DNA of 63,283 nucleotides from Nitrosomonas supralitoralis (GCF_003011925.2 NZ_PXXU01000017.1:1-63283), one strand, 5' to 3'. Shown: positions 34,744-44,352, counted from the stretch's first letter. Program-made: numbers and translations. Notes: a model not told the origin generated them from the letters alone.

Positions 34744-35325
34744 CTAATCATCGCTGTGCTCGTGATTATGACCATGACCATGACCATGACCATGACTGTG
34801 ATCATGATCTTGCGCAGCTTTGATGAGACTCTGATATTCCTCAGGTTTCATGTGATTTAATTTCAGCACAAAAGCTACCATTCCCCAAATAGCTTGATCA
34901 TCATGACTTAGGCCCCATGCTGGCATGGCGGTCATTTTCAATCCATTTTTTATTACCCAGAAGTGCGCTCTGGCGAGTTCCAGTTTTTTTGCTTGATCAT
35001 TGATAGGTTCACGTTGATGGAATATCGGCGCTTGGGGGTACAAGCCTATTGAAAGCTCTGTCGGCTCTGCACCGGGCGCCAAGTGGCAAATTGAGCACAT
35101 GGCGTCATAGTGCTCGGCGCCCTGGGCGAGCAATTCCTCATCCTGCAGTGAGGGTACTGCCAAGTCCCTGGCACGTGCCTTGATGGAGCTTTCACGCACC
35201 CATTCTATGATTTTTTCGGTGATGCCCCAGTGCTTTTCTGTGGCTGCGATATTGTAAGCACTTGGTCCAATAGCGATAATGGCAAGCATAAGTGATACTA
35301 ATATAAGACTAACAATTATTTTCAT
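34744..35325 (-). CDS. Class I c-type cytochrome with His-rich tail
   Basis: A 193-residue exported single-heme cytochrome. Signal/anchor peptide at 1-25; a heme attachment motif CSICH in HYDAMCSICHLAPGA; the axial Met in MTAMPAWGLSHDDQ; and a closing helix with QAIWGMVAFVLKL. The C-terminus is HDHSHGHGHGHGHNHEHSDD, an obvious metal-binding tail encoded by tandem hexamers. Close relatives usually lack such a tail. It may deliver electrons in the periplasm and bind Cu or Ni; partner unknown. Confidence 0.88.
   Translation of the reverse strand: MKIIVSLILVSLMLAIIAIGPSAYNIAATEKHWGITEKIIEWVRESSIKARARDLAVPSLQDEELLAQGAEHYDAMCSICHLAPGAEPTELSIGLYPQAPIFHQREPINDQAKKLELARAHFWVIKNGLKMTAMPAWGLSHDDQAIWGMVAFVLKLNHMKPEEYQSLIKAAQDHDHSHGHGHGHGHNHEHSDD
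34768..34797. repeat. Hexanucleotide tandem repeat encoding His-Gly
   Basis: ATGACC occurs four times in tandem (34768-34791) followed by ATGACT. On the coding (minus) strand it gives alternating His-Gly codons. Copy-number changes would lengthen or shorten the tail without shifting the frame. Confidence 0.85.
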
Positions 35326-35409
35326 TTTTTTGCCTTATAAAATTAACTGGGGTTTAGTTTCAATTCAGAGTTGTTCTTCCACGCATGGTACTTTTAATTT
35401 TAATGGGAA

Positions 35410-36393
35410 TCAATTTGCATTCTTTGAGCCTGCAGTTATTGCTGCTACAGAATTTTCTATACCGTCCTCTGTGTTGTTTTCCAATTTAGCTTGAATTGTT
35501 GCATAATTTAAATGAGGTGCGAACATTTCTATAAAATCGAAAATATAGCTGCGCAAATAGCTATTGCGGCTTATGCCGATACGGGTGGTGCTGGGCTCAA
35601 ATAGATGGCTGGCATCAATGGATCTCAGGTTTCTGTCACGTTTGGGTTCAAAAGCCATATTAGCGAGTATTCCAATGCCTAATCCCAATTCCACGTAGGT
35701 TTTGATCACGTCTGAGTCAATTGCTGTCAATACTACATTAGGTTCCAGTCCAAGCTTTGCAAAAGCCTGATTAATTTTTGAGCGACCAGTAAAAGCGAAG
35801 TCATAAGTAATAATGGGATATTGATTGATCGCTTCCAATGTGAGTTTCTTAACCTTCAAGAGCGGATGTTTGGGCATTACAACGACACATCGATTCCATT
35901 CATAGCATGGCAACATGACAAGCTCCTGGAATTGTTCAATGGCTTCCGTAGCAATCGCGACATCCGCTTCGCCGGAAGTTACTAAAGATGAGATCTGCAT
36001 CGGGCTGCCTTGGCGCAGGATAAGTTTAACTTTGGGATATCGCGCGGTGAAACGCTTGATTACAGCTGGCAATGCGTAGCGAGCCTGAGTATGAGTGGTT
36101 GCAATAGTCAGTGTGCCGCCTGCTTCATTGGTAAATTCCTGCGCGATTTTTTTTAGATTGTCAGCATCGCGTAGCATCCGAGTTGCTGTTTGAATAATTA
36201 ATTGTCCAGGGGGGGTTATTTTTACAACGCGTTTGCCATTGCGCAAAAAAATATCGACACCGAGTTCGTCTTCAAGCATCTGAATCTGTTTGCTGATGGC
36301 TGGTTGAGAAGTATGCAAATTTTTCGCCGCTTTGGACAAATTCATATCCTGACGGGCGGTTTCACACAAGTAACGAAGTTGTTGCAGTTTCAT
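35410..36393 (-). CDS. cysB: CysB-type LysR regulator
   Basis: A 327-residue LysR-family activator of sulfate assimilation. The winged helix covers MKLQQLRYLCETARQDMNLS to about residue 65 with the recognition motif NLHTSQPAISKQIQMLEDEL. The effector domain binds acetylserine or sulfate-type ligands; TTHTQARYALPAVIK and the late AIDSDVIKTYVELGLGIGIL are characteristic of CysB. It lies divergent from the sulfate-assimilation run on the plus strand with a 430-base spacer (36394-36827) that must carry its targets. The last 20 residues (ENNTEDGIENSVAAITAGSK) are a family-atypical tail. Confidence 0.92.
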   Translation of the reverse strand: MKLQQLRYLCETARQDMNLSKAAKNLHTSQPAISKQIQMLEDELGVDIFLRNGKRVVKITPPGQLIIQTATRMLRDADNLKKIAQEFTNEAGGTLTIATTHTQARYALPAVIKRFTARYPKVKLILRQGSPMQISSLVTSGEADVAIATEAIEQFQELVMLPCYEWNRCVVVMPKHPLLKVKKLTLEAINQYPIITYDFAFTGRSKINQAFAKLGLEPNVVLTAIDSDVIKTYVELGLGIGILANMAFEPKRDRNLRSIDASHLFEPSTTRIGISRNSYLRSYIFDFIEMFAPHLNYATIQAKLENNTEDGIENSVAAITAGSKNAN

Positions 36394-36827
36394 GGATGCA
36401 CCTGGTAATAATAAATGGTTATATAGATCTAATATAATATTATTTTGATTTATAAAAATGTATTGTTATCATGATATACAGTTAAAAAAGCAAATTGGTA
36501 GGTAGTTACTAATTCTATTCTGTCAGGTTCTCTGATCAACTTTATTCATACTCCTATATCTTGCTTGATATCGACACGCGAAAGGCGATTATGGTTGGTT
36601 TTTTGGTAGAATAGCGAATTTGCTATCTTCTGTCTGCGCTGGTTGAGTGTGTGTCAAGGATAATGGAATGCTGAATAATCGCTGATCTATCCGATCAGAG
36701 TTGAAAAATCAAATTGATGGTGGTGAAGTTGTACTTAATAATGGCAGGATGATAAGCATCTGAGATGGTGAGTTGCTTTTTTTGTCAGATTCCGGCAATT
36801 TTCCATTAATGAAACAAGGATTGATTG
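36394..36827. other. Divergent cysB / sulfate-assimilation control region
   Basis: AT-rich 434 bases with several TATAAT-like words near 36430-36480 and no coding frame. CysB sites are too degenerate to place by eye. A Shine-Dalgarno AAGGA (36816-36820) precedes the first gene of the plus-strand run. Confidence 0.5.
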
Positions 36828-37055
36828 ATGAGTACGAATGTAGAGAATAAGCCCAAGCAAGTGACCTGGTTTAATGGTTGTGGCGGGCGGATTGGTATTG
36901 TGGTGGGTGAAAATGGAGAGCATGCCTATATTGGTATGGCATTAAAACATGACGAAGATGATGATGTGGATCATATCATGAAGTATGGCGCCAAATTTCC
37001 ATTGGATGCGGCATTGTTACTGCCGGTATCTAAGCATTATACCCATGAATCCTAA
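36828..37055 (+). CDS. Small conserved-looking protein leading the sulfate assimilation run
   Basis: A 75-residue acidic protein of unknown function starting at the ATG behind AAGGA (TTG at 36825 is a spurious earlier start). Features: one Cys in TWFNGCGGRIGIVVG, an acidic KHDEDDDVDHIMKYG and a closing LLLPVSKHYTHES. No membrane segment or signal. It precedes cysI by 46 bases, so it is very likely part of the same operon. It could assist sulfite reductase assembly, but nothing in the sequence shows that. Confidence 0.7.
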   Translation: MSTNVENKPKQVTWFNGCGGRIGIVVGENGEHAYIGMALKHDEDDDVDHIMKYGAKFPLDAALLLPVSKHYTHES

Positions 37056-37101
37056 GGGAACTTATTGGACATCTTTGAGCAAATAAGCGAGGAAATTAAT
37101 T

Positions 37102-38844
37102 ATGTATCGCTATGATGAATATGATCAACAAATAGTGAATGAGCGCGTCAAGCAGTTTCGTGATCAGGTGCGCCGGCGTCTGTCAGGTGAGTTGACTGAG
37201 GAGGAGTTTCTGCCTTTGCGGTTGCAAAATGGTTTGTATATGCAAATCCATGCTTACATGCTGCGTATAGCAGTGCCATATGGTCTGATATCTTCCAAGC
37301 AAATGCGAATGTTTGCTCATATTGCACGAAATTACGATCAGGGTTATGGTCATTTCACGACACGTCAGAATATTCAGTTTAACTGGATTAAATTGGAAGA
37401 TACGCCGGATATTCTGGCGGATCTGGCGTCAGTTGAAATGCACGCTATTCAAACTTCTGGGAATTGTGTACGTAATATTACATCGGATGAATTTGCCGGC
37501 GTGGCACAGGATGAAGTTGTTGATCCACGTCCGTATGCGGAAATTTTGCGTCAGTGGAGCACTTTCCACCCAGAATTCGCGTATTTACCGAGAAAATTTA
37601 AGATCGCTATCAGTGGTGGAAAAGAAGATCGCGCCGCGATCTATGCGCATGACATCGGGCTGGCGGTAACAAAGAATATAGAGGGAGAAACCGGCTTCCG
37701 GGTACTGGTTGGTGGTGGATTGGGGCGAACACCGATCATTGGCAATGAAATTTGTGAATTTGTGCCATGGCAGCACATCTTGACGTATGTCGAATCTATT
37801 TTGCGCGTGTATAACCAATATGGTCGCCGTGATAACAAATTTAAAGCGCGCATCAAAATACTCGTGAAAGCACTTGGGATTGATGAATTCAAGCGTCAGG
37901 TGGAGGCCGATTGGGCTGATCTCAAAGATGGTCCTGGAACATTATCCATTGAGGAAGTCAATCGTGTCGCTTCTTTCTTTATTGATCCGTCTTATGAAGT
38001 ATTAACCGACCATAATTCAAAATTAAATGAATTCAAAGCGGACAGCCGCTCATTCTCGAACTGGTTATTGCGCAATGTTAAACCTCATCGTATTCCCGGT
38101 TACGCGATCGTTGTTTTGTCGTTGAAGAAACCCGGTGAGGCCCCTGGCGATGCTACGGCTGAGCAAATGGAAGCGGTTGCGAATTTAGCGGATCGCTATA
38201 GCTTTGGTGAATTACGCATCACGCACAAGCAGAATCTGGTATTGGCGGACGTCAGGCAGAAAGATTTAATCCGCTTATGGCAAGAAGCGGCCGAGCATGA
38301 ATTGACTACACCCAATATTGGCATGCTGACCGATATTATTAGTTGTCCTGGAGCAGAATTTTGCACGCTTGCCAATGCTCGCTCGATACCGCTGGCGAAG
38401 GTGATTGCCGAATGCTTCGAAGACCTGGATTATCAGCATGATATCGGCGAGATTACATTGAATATTTCGGGTTGTGTGAATGCTTGCGGGCAGCATCATA
38501 TTGGAAATATTGGGATCACCGGTGTGGAAAAGAAAGATCACGACGAGTGGTATCAAGTTTCGATTGGTGGCGCGGAAGGTAACGACAGCTCGATTAGTAA
38601 AATTATTGGCCCGTCATTTACCTTCAATCAAGTGCCTGAGGTTATCGAACGTTTGATTCATGTGTATCTGCGCGAGCGTATAGAAACTGAGCGCTTCATC
38701 GATACGGTACGTCGCATAGGTCATGCGCCATTTAAAGAGCATGTGTATGCTACCGACTTTATGGCTCAGGAAGAAAAAGTTGCTGACAAACATAGCGTGG
38801 AGCCTGCGCAGTACGAGGTTCCCTATTATTCACCCAGGTTCTAA
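37102..38844 (+). CDS. cysI: Sulfite reductase hemoprotein subunit (CysI type)
   Basis: A 580-residue siroheme / [4Fe-4S] reductase that makes sulfide from sulfite. Two half-repeats are seen: FTTRQNIQFNWIKLEDTPD and, in the second half, ELRITHKQNLVLADVR. The cluster ligands are CPGAEFC and GCVNACG in ISGCVNACGQHHIGNIG. The NADPH flavoprotein partner CysJ is absent in the window; many betaproteobacteria use a ferredoxin-type donor, and the next gene, DUF934, is a candidate partner. Nitrite reductase is excluded only by context: it is flanked by cys genes. Confidence 0.9.
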   Translation: MYRYDEYDQQIVNERVKQFRDQVRRRLSGELTEEEFLPLRLQNGLYMQIHAYMLRIAVPYGLISSKQMRMFAHIARNYDQGYGHFTTRQNIQFNWIKLEDTPDILADLASVEMHAIQTSGNCVRNITSDEFAGVAQDEVVDPRPYAEILRQWSTFHPEFAYLPRKFKIAISGGKEDRAAIYAHDIGLAVTKNIEGETGFRVLVGGGLGRTPIIGNEICEFVPWQHILTYVESILRVYNQYGRRDNKFKARIKILVKALGIDEFKRQVEADWADLKDGPGTLSIEEVNRVASFFIDPSYEVLTDHNSKLNEFKADSRSFSNWLLRNVKPHRIPGYAIVVLSLKKPGEAPGDATAEQMEAVANLADRYSFGELRITHKQNLVLADVRQKDLIRLWQEAAEHELTTPNIGMLTDIISCPGAEFCTLANARSIPLAKVIAECFEDLDYQHDIGEITLNISGCVNACGQHHIGNIGITGVEKKDHDEWYQVSIGGAEGNDSSISKIIGPSFTFNQVPEVIERLIHVYLRERIETERFIDTVRRIGHAPFKEHVYATDFMAQEEKVADKHSVEPAQYEVPYYSPRF

Positions 38845-38849
38845 TCGAT

Positions 38850-39383
38850 ATGATCATAAAAAATAAAACCATTGTTGCGGATGATTGGGTGGTCTTGCGG
38901 TTACAGGAGCAAGATGCTGCAGAGAGCGTTATGGTTGCTTCAGGGAAAGTCATTGTTCCACTAAAGGTATGGCAAGCTCAACGCGAAACGTTGCAGCGGC
39001 GCGAAGATATTGGTGTTTGGCTGGCTAGTGATGAGCGTCCGGAAGATTTGAAGGGCGATATACACAAATTCTCTGTGATTGCAGTCGATTTTCCAAAATT
39101 CTCGGATGGCAGAGGTTATTCCATTGCTTATAATCTGCGCGCACGACTAGGCTATAAGGGAGAATTGCGGGCGATCGGTGATGTGTTGCGCGATCAATTG
39201 TTTTACATGCAACGTGTCGGTTTCGATGCTTTTGCGCCGCGGCCGGATCGCAAGATTGAGGACGCAATAAAAGGACTCAGTGATTTTTCAGAGGTTTATC
39301 AGTCGTCATTCGATCAAACTCTACCACTGTTCCGGCGTACACAGCGCAAAGGAAATTCGACTGCAGGAACGCTCAATGATTGA
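38850..39383 (+). CDS. DUF934 protein of the sulfate assimilation operon
   Basis: A 177-residue protein of the DUF934 family, which is almost always next to cysI and cysH. VPLKVWQAQRETLQRREDIG, then VIAVDFPKFSDGRGYSIAYN and LRDQLFYMQRVGFDAFAPR are the conserved blocks. No redox motif is apparent. It starts 6 bases after the cysI stop, and cysH begins within its last 8 bases, so the three are translationally coupled. It is often annotated as oxidoreductase without proof. Confidence 0.9.
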   Translation: MIIKNKTIVADDWVVLRLQEQDAAESVMVASGKVIVPLKVWQAQRETLQRREDIGVWLASDERPEDLKGDIHKFSVIAVDFPKFSDGRGYSIAYNLRARLGYKGELRAIGDVLRDQLFYMQRVGFDAFAPRPDRKIEDAIKGLSDFSEVYQSSFDQTLPLFRRTQRKGNSTAGTLND

Positions 39384-40074
39384 CTTGCAACAGAGAGTTG
39401 ATCAGGCTGTTTCCGTTCTGACTGAGGCTGTGCATGATTATGCGCCGGTGGCGTTTGCTAATAGCCTGGGTGCTGAAGATATGGTGCTAACAGACATCAT
39501 TGATCGCTATCAAATCGATATCGAAATGTTTAGTCTGGATACCGGGCGTTTGCCGCAAGAAACATATGATTTGATGCAGATCGTGCGAGAACGCTACAAA
39601 ATAATGTTGCGCATCTTTTTCCCCAATGTAAAACAAGTTGAAGAGTATGTTGCGGAGCATGGTGTCAATGGATTTTATCAAAGCGTTGATTTACGTAAAG
39701 CTTGTTGCTATATCCGTAAAGTGGAGCCGTTGCGCCGCGCTTTACAGGGTAAGCGTGGATGGGCCACCGGAATCAGGCGTGAACAGGCATCCACTCGGGC
39801 AAATCTGGAAGTATCTGCGTACGATATGGACAATCGCATGCAAAAGATTAATCCGTTGTTGGAATGGTCTAGTACGGAGGTTTGGGAATATCTCAAACGC
39901 TACGATGTGCCTTATAACAAATTGCATGATAAATTTTATCCCAGTATCGGCTGTGCCCCCTGTTCGAGAGCTGTTACACCGGGAGAAGACATACGTTCCG
40001 GGCGCTGGTGGTGGGAAACTCCGGAAACCAAGGAATGCGGATTACATACCGATAAGGTAATTCGATTAAAATAA
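39376..40074 (+). CDS. cysH: Adenylylsulfate (APS) reductase CysH
   Basis: Reduces APS to sulfite using thioredoxin. I choose the ATG at 39376 (MIDLQQRVDQ), overlapping the DUF934 stop by 8 bases; the longer frame runs inside DUF934. 232 residues. The P-loop-like AFANSLGAEDMVLTDI, the pair of Cys in KACCYIRKVEPL and the pair in IGCAPCSRA form the [4Fe-4S] site that separates APS reductase from PAPS reductase. Therefore no APS kinase is needed, which agrees with CysN lacking a CysC domain. Confidence 0.94.
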   Translation: MIDLQQRVDQAVSVLTEAVHDYAPVAFANSLGAEDMVLTDIIDRYQIDIEMFSLDTGRLPQETYDLMQIVRERYKIMLRIFFPNVKQVEEYVAEHGVNGFYQSVDLRKACCYIRKVEPLRRALQGKRGWATGIRREQASTRANLEVSAYDMDNRMQKINPLLEWSSTEVWEYLKRYDVPYNKLHDKFYPSIGCAPCSRAVTPGEDIRSGRWWWETPETKECGLHTDKVIRLK

Positions 40075-40158
40075 TTTTGATTATTAGGAATATCAGATCT
40101 GTTTTGTCACAGCAACACATCTAGAATTTGCATTGTTTTATTTGTTGAGAGAAAGAAA

Positions 40159-41064
40159 ATGAGTCATCACGCATTTACCCATCTTGATGTGCTTGAAAGT
40201 GAGGCGATACATATAATGCGTGAAGTGGCGGCAGAATGTGTCAATCCTGTGTTGTTATTTTCCGGCGGGAAGGATTCCATTGTTTTATTACGTTTAGCTG
40301 AGAAAGCATTTCGTCCCGGACGGTTTCCGTTTCCATTGATGCATATTGATACCGAACATAATTTTCCAGAGGTTATTGCATTTCGAGATCAGCGAGTCAA
40401 AGAATTAGGCGAGCGGCTAATTGTGCGCAGTATGGAAGATTCGATTAAAAATGGCAGAGTAGTGTTGCGTTCAGAGACGCAAAGTCGTAATGCATTTCAA
40501 TCAGTGACACTGCTGGATGCCATTGCGGAATTCAAATTTGATGCATGTATCGGTGGTGCTCGGCGGGATGAGGAAAAAGCGCGCGCCAAAGAGCGAATTT
40601 TTTCTTTTCGTGACGAATTTGGTCAGTGGGACCCTAAAAATCAGCGACCCGAGTTATGGGATATTTATAATACCCGGACGCACCCTGGCGAAAATATTCG
40701 GGTATTTCCAATCAGTAATTGGACTGAGTTGGATGTTTGGGAATATATAGCGCGCGAAGGGTTGGAAGTACCAAGAATCTATTTTGCCCATACCCGTGAA
40801 GTGATTCGACGTACTGCAGGATTGCTGCCTGTTTCTCATTTAGTGCAGCCACAGGCTGGCGAAAGAACTGAGCATATCACAGTACGTTTTCGTACTGTGG
40901 GTGATATGAGTTGTACCTGCCCGGTTGAATCGAATGCAGTAAATGTCAATGAAATTATCGCTGAAACAGCAATGACACGTATTACTGAGCGTGGTGCTAC
41001 GCGTATGGATGACCAGACTTCGGATGCATCGATGGAATTACGTAAGAAGGAGGGGTATTTCTAA
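40159..41064 (+). CDS. cysD: Sulfate adenylyltransferase subunit CysD
   Basis: Catalytic, PP-loop ATPase-type subunit that forms APS from ATP and sulfate. 301 residues. The PP-loop is FSGGKDSIVLLRLAEKA; ICIGGARRDEEKARAKER and the downstream FPISNWTELDVWEYIA are family landmarks. It pairs with CysN, 130 bases downstream. An RBS-like GAGAGAAAG precedes the start. Confidence 0.96.
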   Translation: MSHHAFTHLDVLESEAIHIMREVAAECVNPVLLFSGGKDSIVLLRLAEKAFRPGRFPFPLMHIDTEHNFPEVIAFRDQRVKELGERLIVRSMEDSIKNGRVVLRSETQSRNAFQSVTLLDAIAEFKFDACIGGARRDEEKARAKERIFSFRDEFGQWDPKNQRPELWDIYNTRTHPGENIRVFPISNWTELDVWEYIAREGLEVPRIYFAHTREVIRRTAGLLPVSHLVQPQAGERTEHITVRFRTVGDMSCTCPVESNAVNVNEIIAETAMTRITERGATRMDDQTSDASMELRKKEGYF

Positions 41065-41194
41065 AATCGATGAATAAATGGAGAATTCTGACTGAAATAG
41101 TTCCGCAATCAGTTAGTTAAATCCGCCGACATTGTTTCAAACTATATTCCAACAATTTTATTTGCAGTAATACAATTTTCCGAAGGATTTCCAA

Positions 41195-42490
41195 ATGTCG
41201 GTCATTGAAAAAATATCTCTTGATCAAGCAGAATTACTGCGTTTTATTACTGCCGGTAGTGTAGATGACGGCAAAAGTACTTTGATTGGACGTTTACTGC
41301 ATGATTCGAAGTCTATTTTTGAAGATCAGTTAACTTCAATTGCCAACACGACGCAAAAACGAGGTTTGCAGGGTGTAGACTTATCCTTGCTAACTGATGG
41401 ATTGCAAGCAGAACGGGAACAAGGAATCACTATTGATGTTGCGTATCGTTATTTTGCTACGCCCAAGCGTAAATTCATCATAGCTGATACACCCGGCCAT
41501 GAGCAATATACGCGGAATATGGTTACCGGGGCATCAACTGCTAATCTGGCTATTATTCTGATTGATGCGCGTAAAGGTGTGCTTGTGCAATCCCGACGTC
41601 ATGCCTACTTGGCTAGCCTAGTGGGGATTCCTCATCTGGTTGTGGCGGTTAACAAGATGGATCTAGTGGATTATTCACAGTCGCTATTTGAGAAAATTTG
41701 TAACGAATTTGATGCTTTTGCGGAAAAACTCAATCTGGAAAATATCATCTATATTCCCATGTCGGCTCTGAATGGCGATATGGTAGTGGAACGGAGCGAT
41801 CATCTAGGTTGGTATCAAGGTACCACGTTGCTGGATTTGCTTGAGACGGTATCAATCGAAGATGATATCAATCGTGAAGATTTTCGTTTTCCAGTGCAAT
41901 GGGTATGTCGACCGCAATCCAGGGAGTTACATGATTTTCGTGGTTATATGGGGCGCATAGAATCGGGTTCTATACGTATAGGCGATGAAATAACATTGCT
42001 TCCGTCAAATCTGAGCTCACAAGTTAAAGAAATTATTGTGCATGAAAGCTCTGTTGATGAAGCATTTGCTCCTCAATCCGTTACCTTGACGCTTGAAGAT
42101 CATGTGGATATTTCGCGTGGGGATATGTTAGTGAAAGCTGGCGAAAAACCTCAGGTCACCAAAACATTCAATGCCATGCTGTGCTGGTTTTCTGAGCAAC
42201 CGCTGGATCTGGATCGGAAGTATTTGATTAAACAAACAACTCGCATTGTAAAAGCAATTATTAGTCGAATTGATTTTCGAGTTGATATTAATACTTTGAA
42301 TCATGAGACTGTAAATACTCTTAGAATGAATGATATCGCTCATGTTGGACTCAAAGTCCAAGGGCCGATTGTTTGTGATGACTATGCAAGTAACCGGGCA
42401 ACAGGATGCTTTATTATCATTGATGAAAATAGTAATAATACCGTAGCCGCCGGCATGATTTTGCCAAATGAAGAACGATCACAAGCATAG
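41195..42490 (+). CDS. cysN: Sulfate adenylyltransferase subunit CysN (GTPase)
   Basis: EF-Tu-like GTPase that drives the CysD reaction. 431 residues. G1 is GSVDDGKSTLIGRLLHDSK, G3 is DTPGHEQYTRNMVTGAS, G4 is NKMD in VVAVNKMDLVDYS. Domains II and III follow with a TGCFIIIDENSNNTVAAGMI ending. No CysC kinase domain is fused, in keeping with the APS reductase type of CysH. It is the last gene of the plus-strand sulfate run. Confidence 0.95.
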   Translation: MSVIEKISLDQAELLRFITAGSVDDGKSTLIGRLLHDSKSIFEDQLTSIANTTQKRGLQGVDLSLLTDGLQAEREQGITIDVAYRYFATPKRKFIIADTPGHEQYTRNMVTGASTANLAIILIDARKGVLVQSRRHAYLASLVGIPHLVVAVNKMDLVDYSQSLFEKICNEFDAFAEKLNLENIIYIPMSALNGDMVVERSDHLGWYQGTTLLDLLETVSIEDDINREDFRFPVQWVCRPQSRELHDFRGYMGRIESGSIRIGDEITLLPSNLSSQVKEIIVHESSVDEAFAPQSVTLTLEDHVDISRGDMLVKAGEKPQVTKTFNAMLCWFSEQPLDLDRKYLIKQTTRIVKAIISRIDFRVDINTLNHETVNTLRMNDIAHVGLKVQGPIVCDDYASNRATGCFIIIDENSNNTVAAGMILPNEERSQA

Positions 42491-42649
42491 AAAATGGATA
42501 CATGGATCGCATTCTTTTATTCATTGTATTGCAGAAATAACTGATAAATCTTTTGTTTCTGCTGGCCTTCGCATAGAAGTAATAGCAATACCTCAAAGAG
42601 ATGGCTACAACGTGTCTGTCAGTGAAGTAATAAATCAAGTTATTACAAA

Positions 42650-43057
42650 ATGCATAGAATAAAAAGCCCAGATTTGAAACTAAACAAATGCACTGTTCTC
42701 GTGGTCGAGGATAATGAACTGAATCAACAAGTAGCTCAGGGATTACTTGAATATAACGGCGCTGTTGTAGCTATTGCTAGCAATGGACAAGAAGCACTGG
42801 ATAAGTTAAGTAGAGGAGAAATTTTTGACTGTATATTGATGGATATTCAAATGCCTGTTGTAGATGGTCTAGAGGCTGCCAAACTGATTCGTGCAAATCC
42901 GCAATGGCCGTACATGCCGATTATTGCGGTGACAGCCAATGCGGATCAGCAGTATAGAGAATTGTGTCGAAGTGTTGGCATGACTGATTTTTTAGTCAAG
43001 CCAATTGATCCAGAACAGCTAGTCAGGATTATATTAAAGTGCCTGTCACCAAGATAG
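42650..43057 (+). CDS. Stand-alone receiver domain protein
   Basis: A 135-residue receiver: acidic pair in VLVVEDNELNQQVAQG, phospho-acceptor Asp in ILMDIQMPVVDGLEA, Thr in IIAVTANADQQY and Lys in FLVKPIDPEQL. The NELNQQ segment is typical of receivers attached to hybrid kinases. There is no output domain and no kinase in the window. No Shine-Dalgarno is seen before the ATG. It lies upstream of a receiver-EAL gene on the same strand. Confidence 0.88.
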   Translation: MHRIKSPDLKLNKCTVLVVEDNELNQQVAQGLLEYNGAVVAIASNGQEALDKLSRGEIFDCILMDIQMPVVDGLEAAKLIRANPQWPYMPIIAVTANADQQYRELCRSVGMTDFLVKPIDPEQLVRIILKCLSPR

Positions 43058-43137
43058 GAGTGATAGATAATAAGTGTAATTAGAATTTTCTCTTAATGGA
43101 TCAACAGCATTGAAGTAAGCTTGAGTATAAAATTCGT

Positions 43138-44352
43138 ATGGATGGTAAAAAGCAAATGCGTGTGCTGGTACTTGATGATGACAAATTTATGCTTAAGTTT
43201 GTCAGTCATTTACTTAGAGAACTTGGCGTTAGTGAGGTATTGGTTGCAGAAGATGGAAGAGCGGGTCTATGTGTCTTGTCAGCACAGGTGACTTCCGTTG
43301 ATTTGCTGATTTGTGATATTGAAATGCCTGAAATGGATGGAATCGAGTTTTTGCGTAATATAGCGGATCAAAATTACAAGGGAAAAATTGTATTGTTTTC
43401 AGGGGTCAGTCATGATCTGCTCAAAGCAACAGAACGCTTAGCCATAGCCCGGGGACTCAATGTTATAGGGATACTATCTAAACCAGTGACAGTTGATTCT
43501 TTGACAACAGTATTAGAGCAGTTATTGATACCTGTTCCACGAGAAGTTACTCGCGCCCGGATAATGCAGATTTTTGATGAACAAGAAGTCAGGCAAGCAT
43601 TGGTCGATGATCGGGTTGATTTGTTTTTTCAACCCAAAATTGCTGTATTGAGTGGCAATGTAACTAGCGTGGAATGTTTGGCACGCTGGCATCATGCTGA
43701 ATATGGTTATGTTTCACCTGATAACTTTATTCCGATTATCGAACAGAGCAGCCTAATCAACGATTTTACTCGTGATGTTTTAATAAAAGCTTCTCAGCAA
43801 CTGGATGTATGGCTACAGCAAGGATTGGATTTAAATATCTCTATTAATGTATCGATGAAGAATTTGGATCGGTTTAATCTGCCAGAGATTTATGCAGAAG
43901 CGGTGAGTGAGTGTAACGTGCCAATTAATCGGGTAACTCTCGAAATTACAGAAAGTAAGCTGGGAAAAGATTTTGCGCAAACCTTGGACATTCTGACGCG
44001 AATCAGGCTTAAAGGTTTTGGATTGGCCATTGATGATTTTGGTACTGGTTATTCTTCAATGGAAACACTCAAACACTTGCCCTTCACAGAACTTAAAGTA
44101 GATCGGATTTTTGCACATGGTGCGGCTGAAGATCCGGCGACTCGTGCAATCCTTGAATCGAGTATAAAATTAGGCAGAGTTCTTGGCCTAAACGTAGTGG
44201 TAGAAGGAATTGAAACGAAGGCTGATTATGCATTGGCGATCGAACTTGGCTGTGATGAAGTGCAAGGATATTTTGTTGCAAAGCCGATGTCGTCGGATGA
44301 ACTTATTAAATGGTTATCAGAGTATAAAAATACAAATGATGAACGTTTATAG
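43138..44352 (+). CDS. Receiver-EAL c-di-GMP phosphodiesterase
   Basis: A 404-residue protein with a receiver (VLVLDDDKFM, Asp in LICDIEMPEMDGIEF, Lys in GILSKPVTVDS) and an EAL domain from about residue 150. The catalytic signature is VECLARWHHAEYG (ECL for EAL), then LEITESKLGKD, AIDDFGTGYSSMET, KVDRIF and VVVEGIETKAD, QGYFVAKPMS. Acidic and metal residues, including the DD of DDFGTG, are all kept, so it should hydrolyse c-di-GMP when its receiver is phosphorylated. It could set the level read by the exopolysaccharide system, but that link is inference. Confidence 0.9.
   Translation: MDGKKQMRVLVLDDDKFMLKFVSHLLRELGVSEVLVAEDGRAGLCVLSAQVTSVDLLICDIEMPEMDGIEFLRNIADQNYKGKIVLFSGVSHDLLKATERLAIARGLNVIGILSKPVTVDSLTTVLEQLLIPVPREVTRARIMQIFDEQEVRQALVDDRVDLFFQPKIAVLSGNVTSVECLARWHHAEYGYVSPDNFIPIIEQSSLINDFTRDVLIKASQQLDVWLQQGLDLNISINVSMKNLDRFNLPEIYAEAVSECNVPINRVTLEITESKLGKDFAQTLDILTRIRLKGFGLAIDDFGTGYSSMETLKHLPFTELKVDRIFAHGAAEDPATRAILESSIKLGRVLGLNVVVEGIETKADYALAIELGCDEVQGYFVAKPMSSDELIKWLSEYKNTNDERL

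Noticed and set aside
42468..42662. 64-codon frame between cysN and the receiver gene
   Set aside because: It overlaps the cysN end, has no ribosome site and no recognisable family; composition looks like chance.
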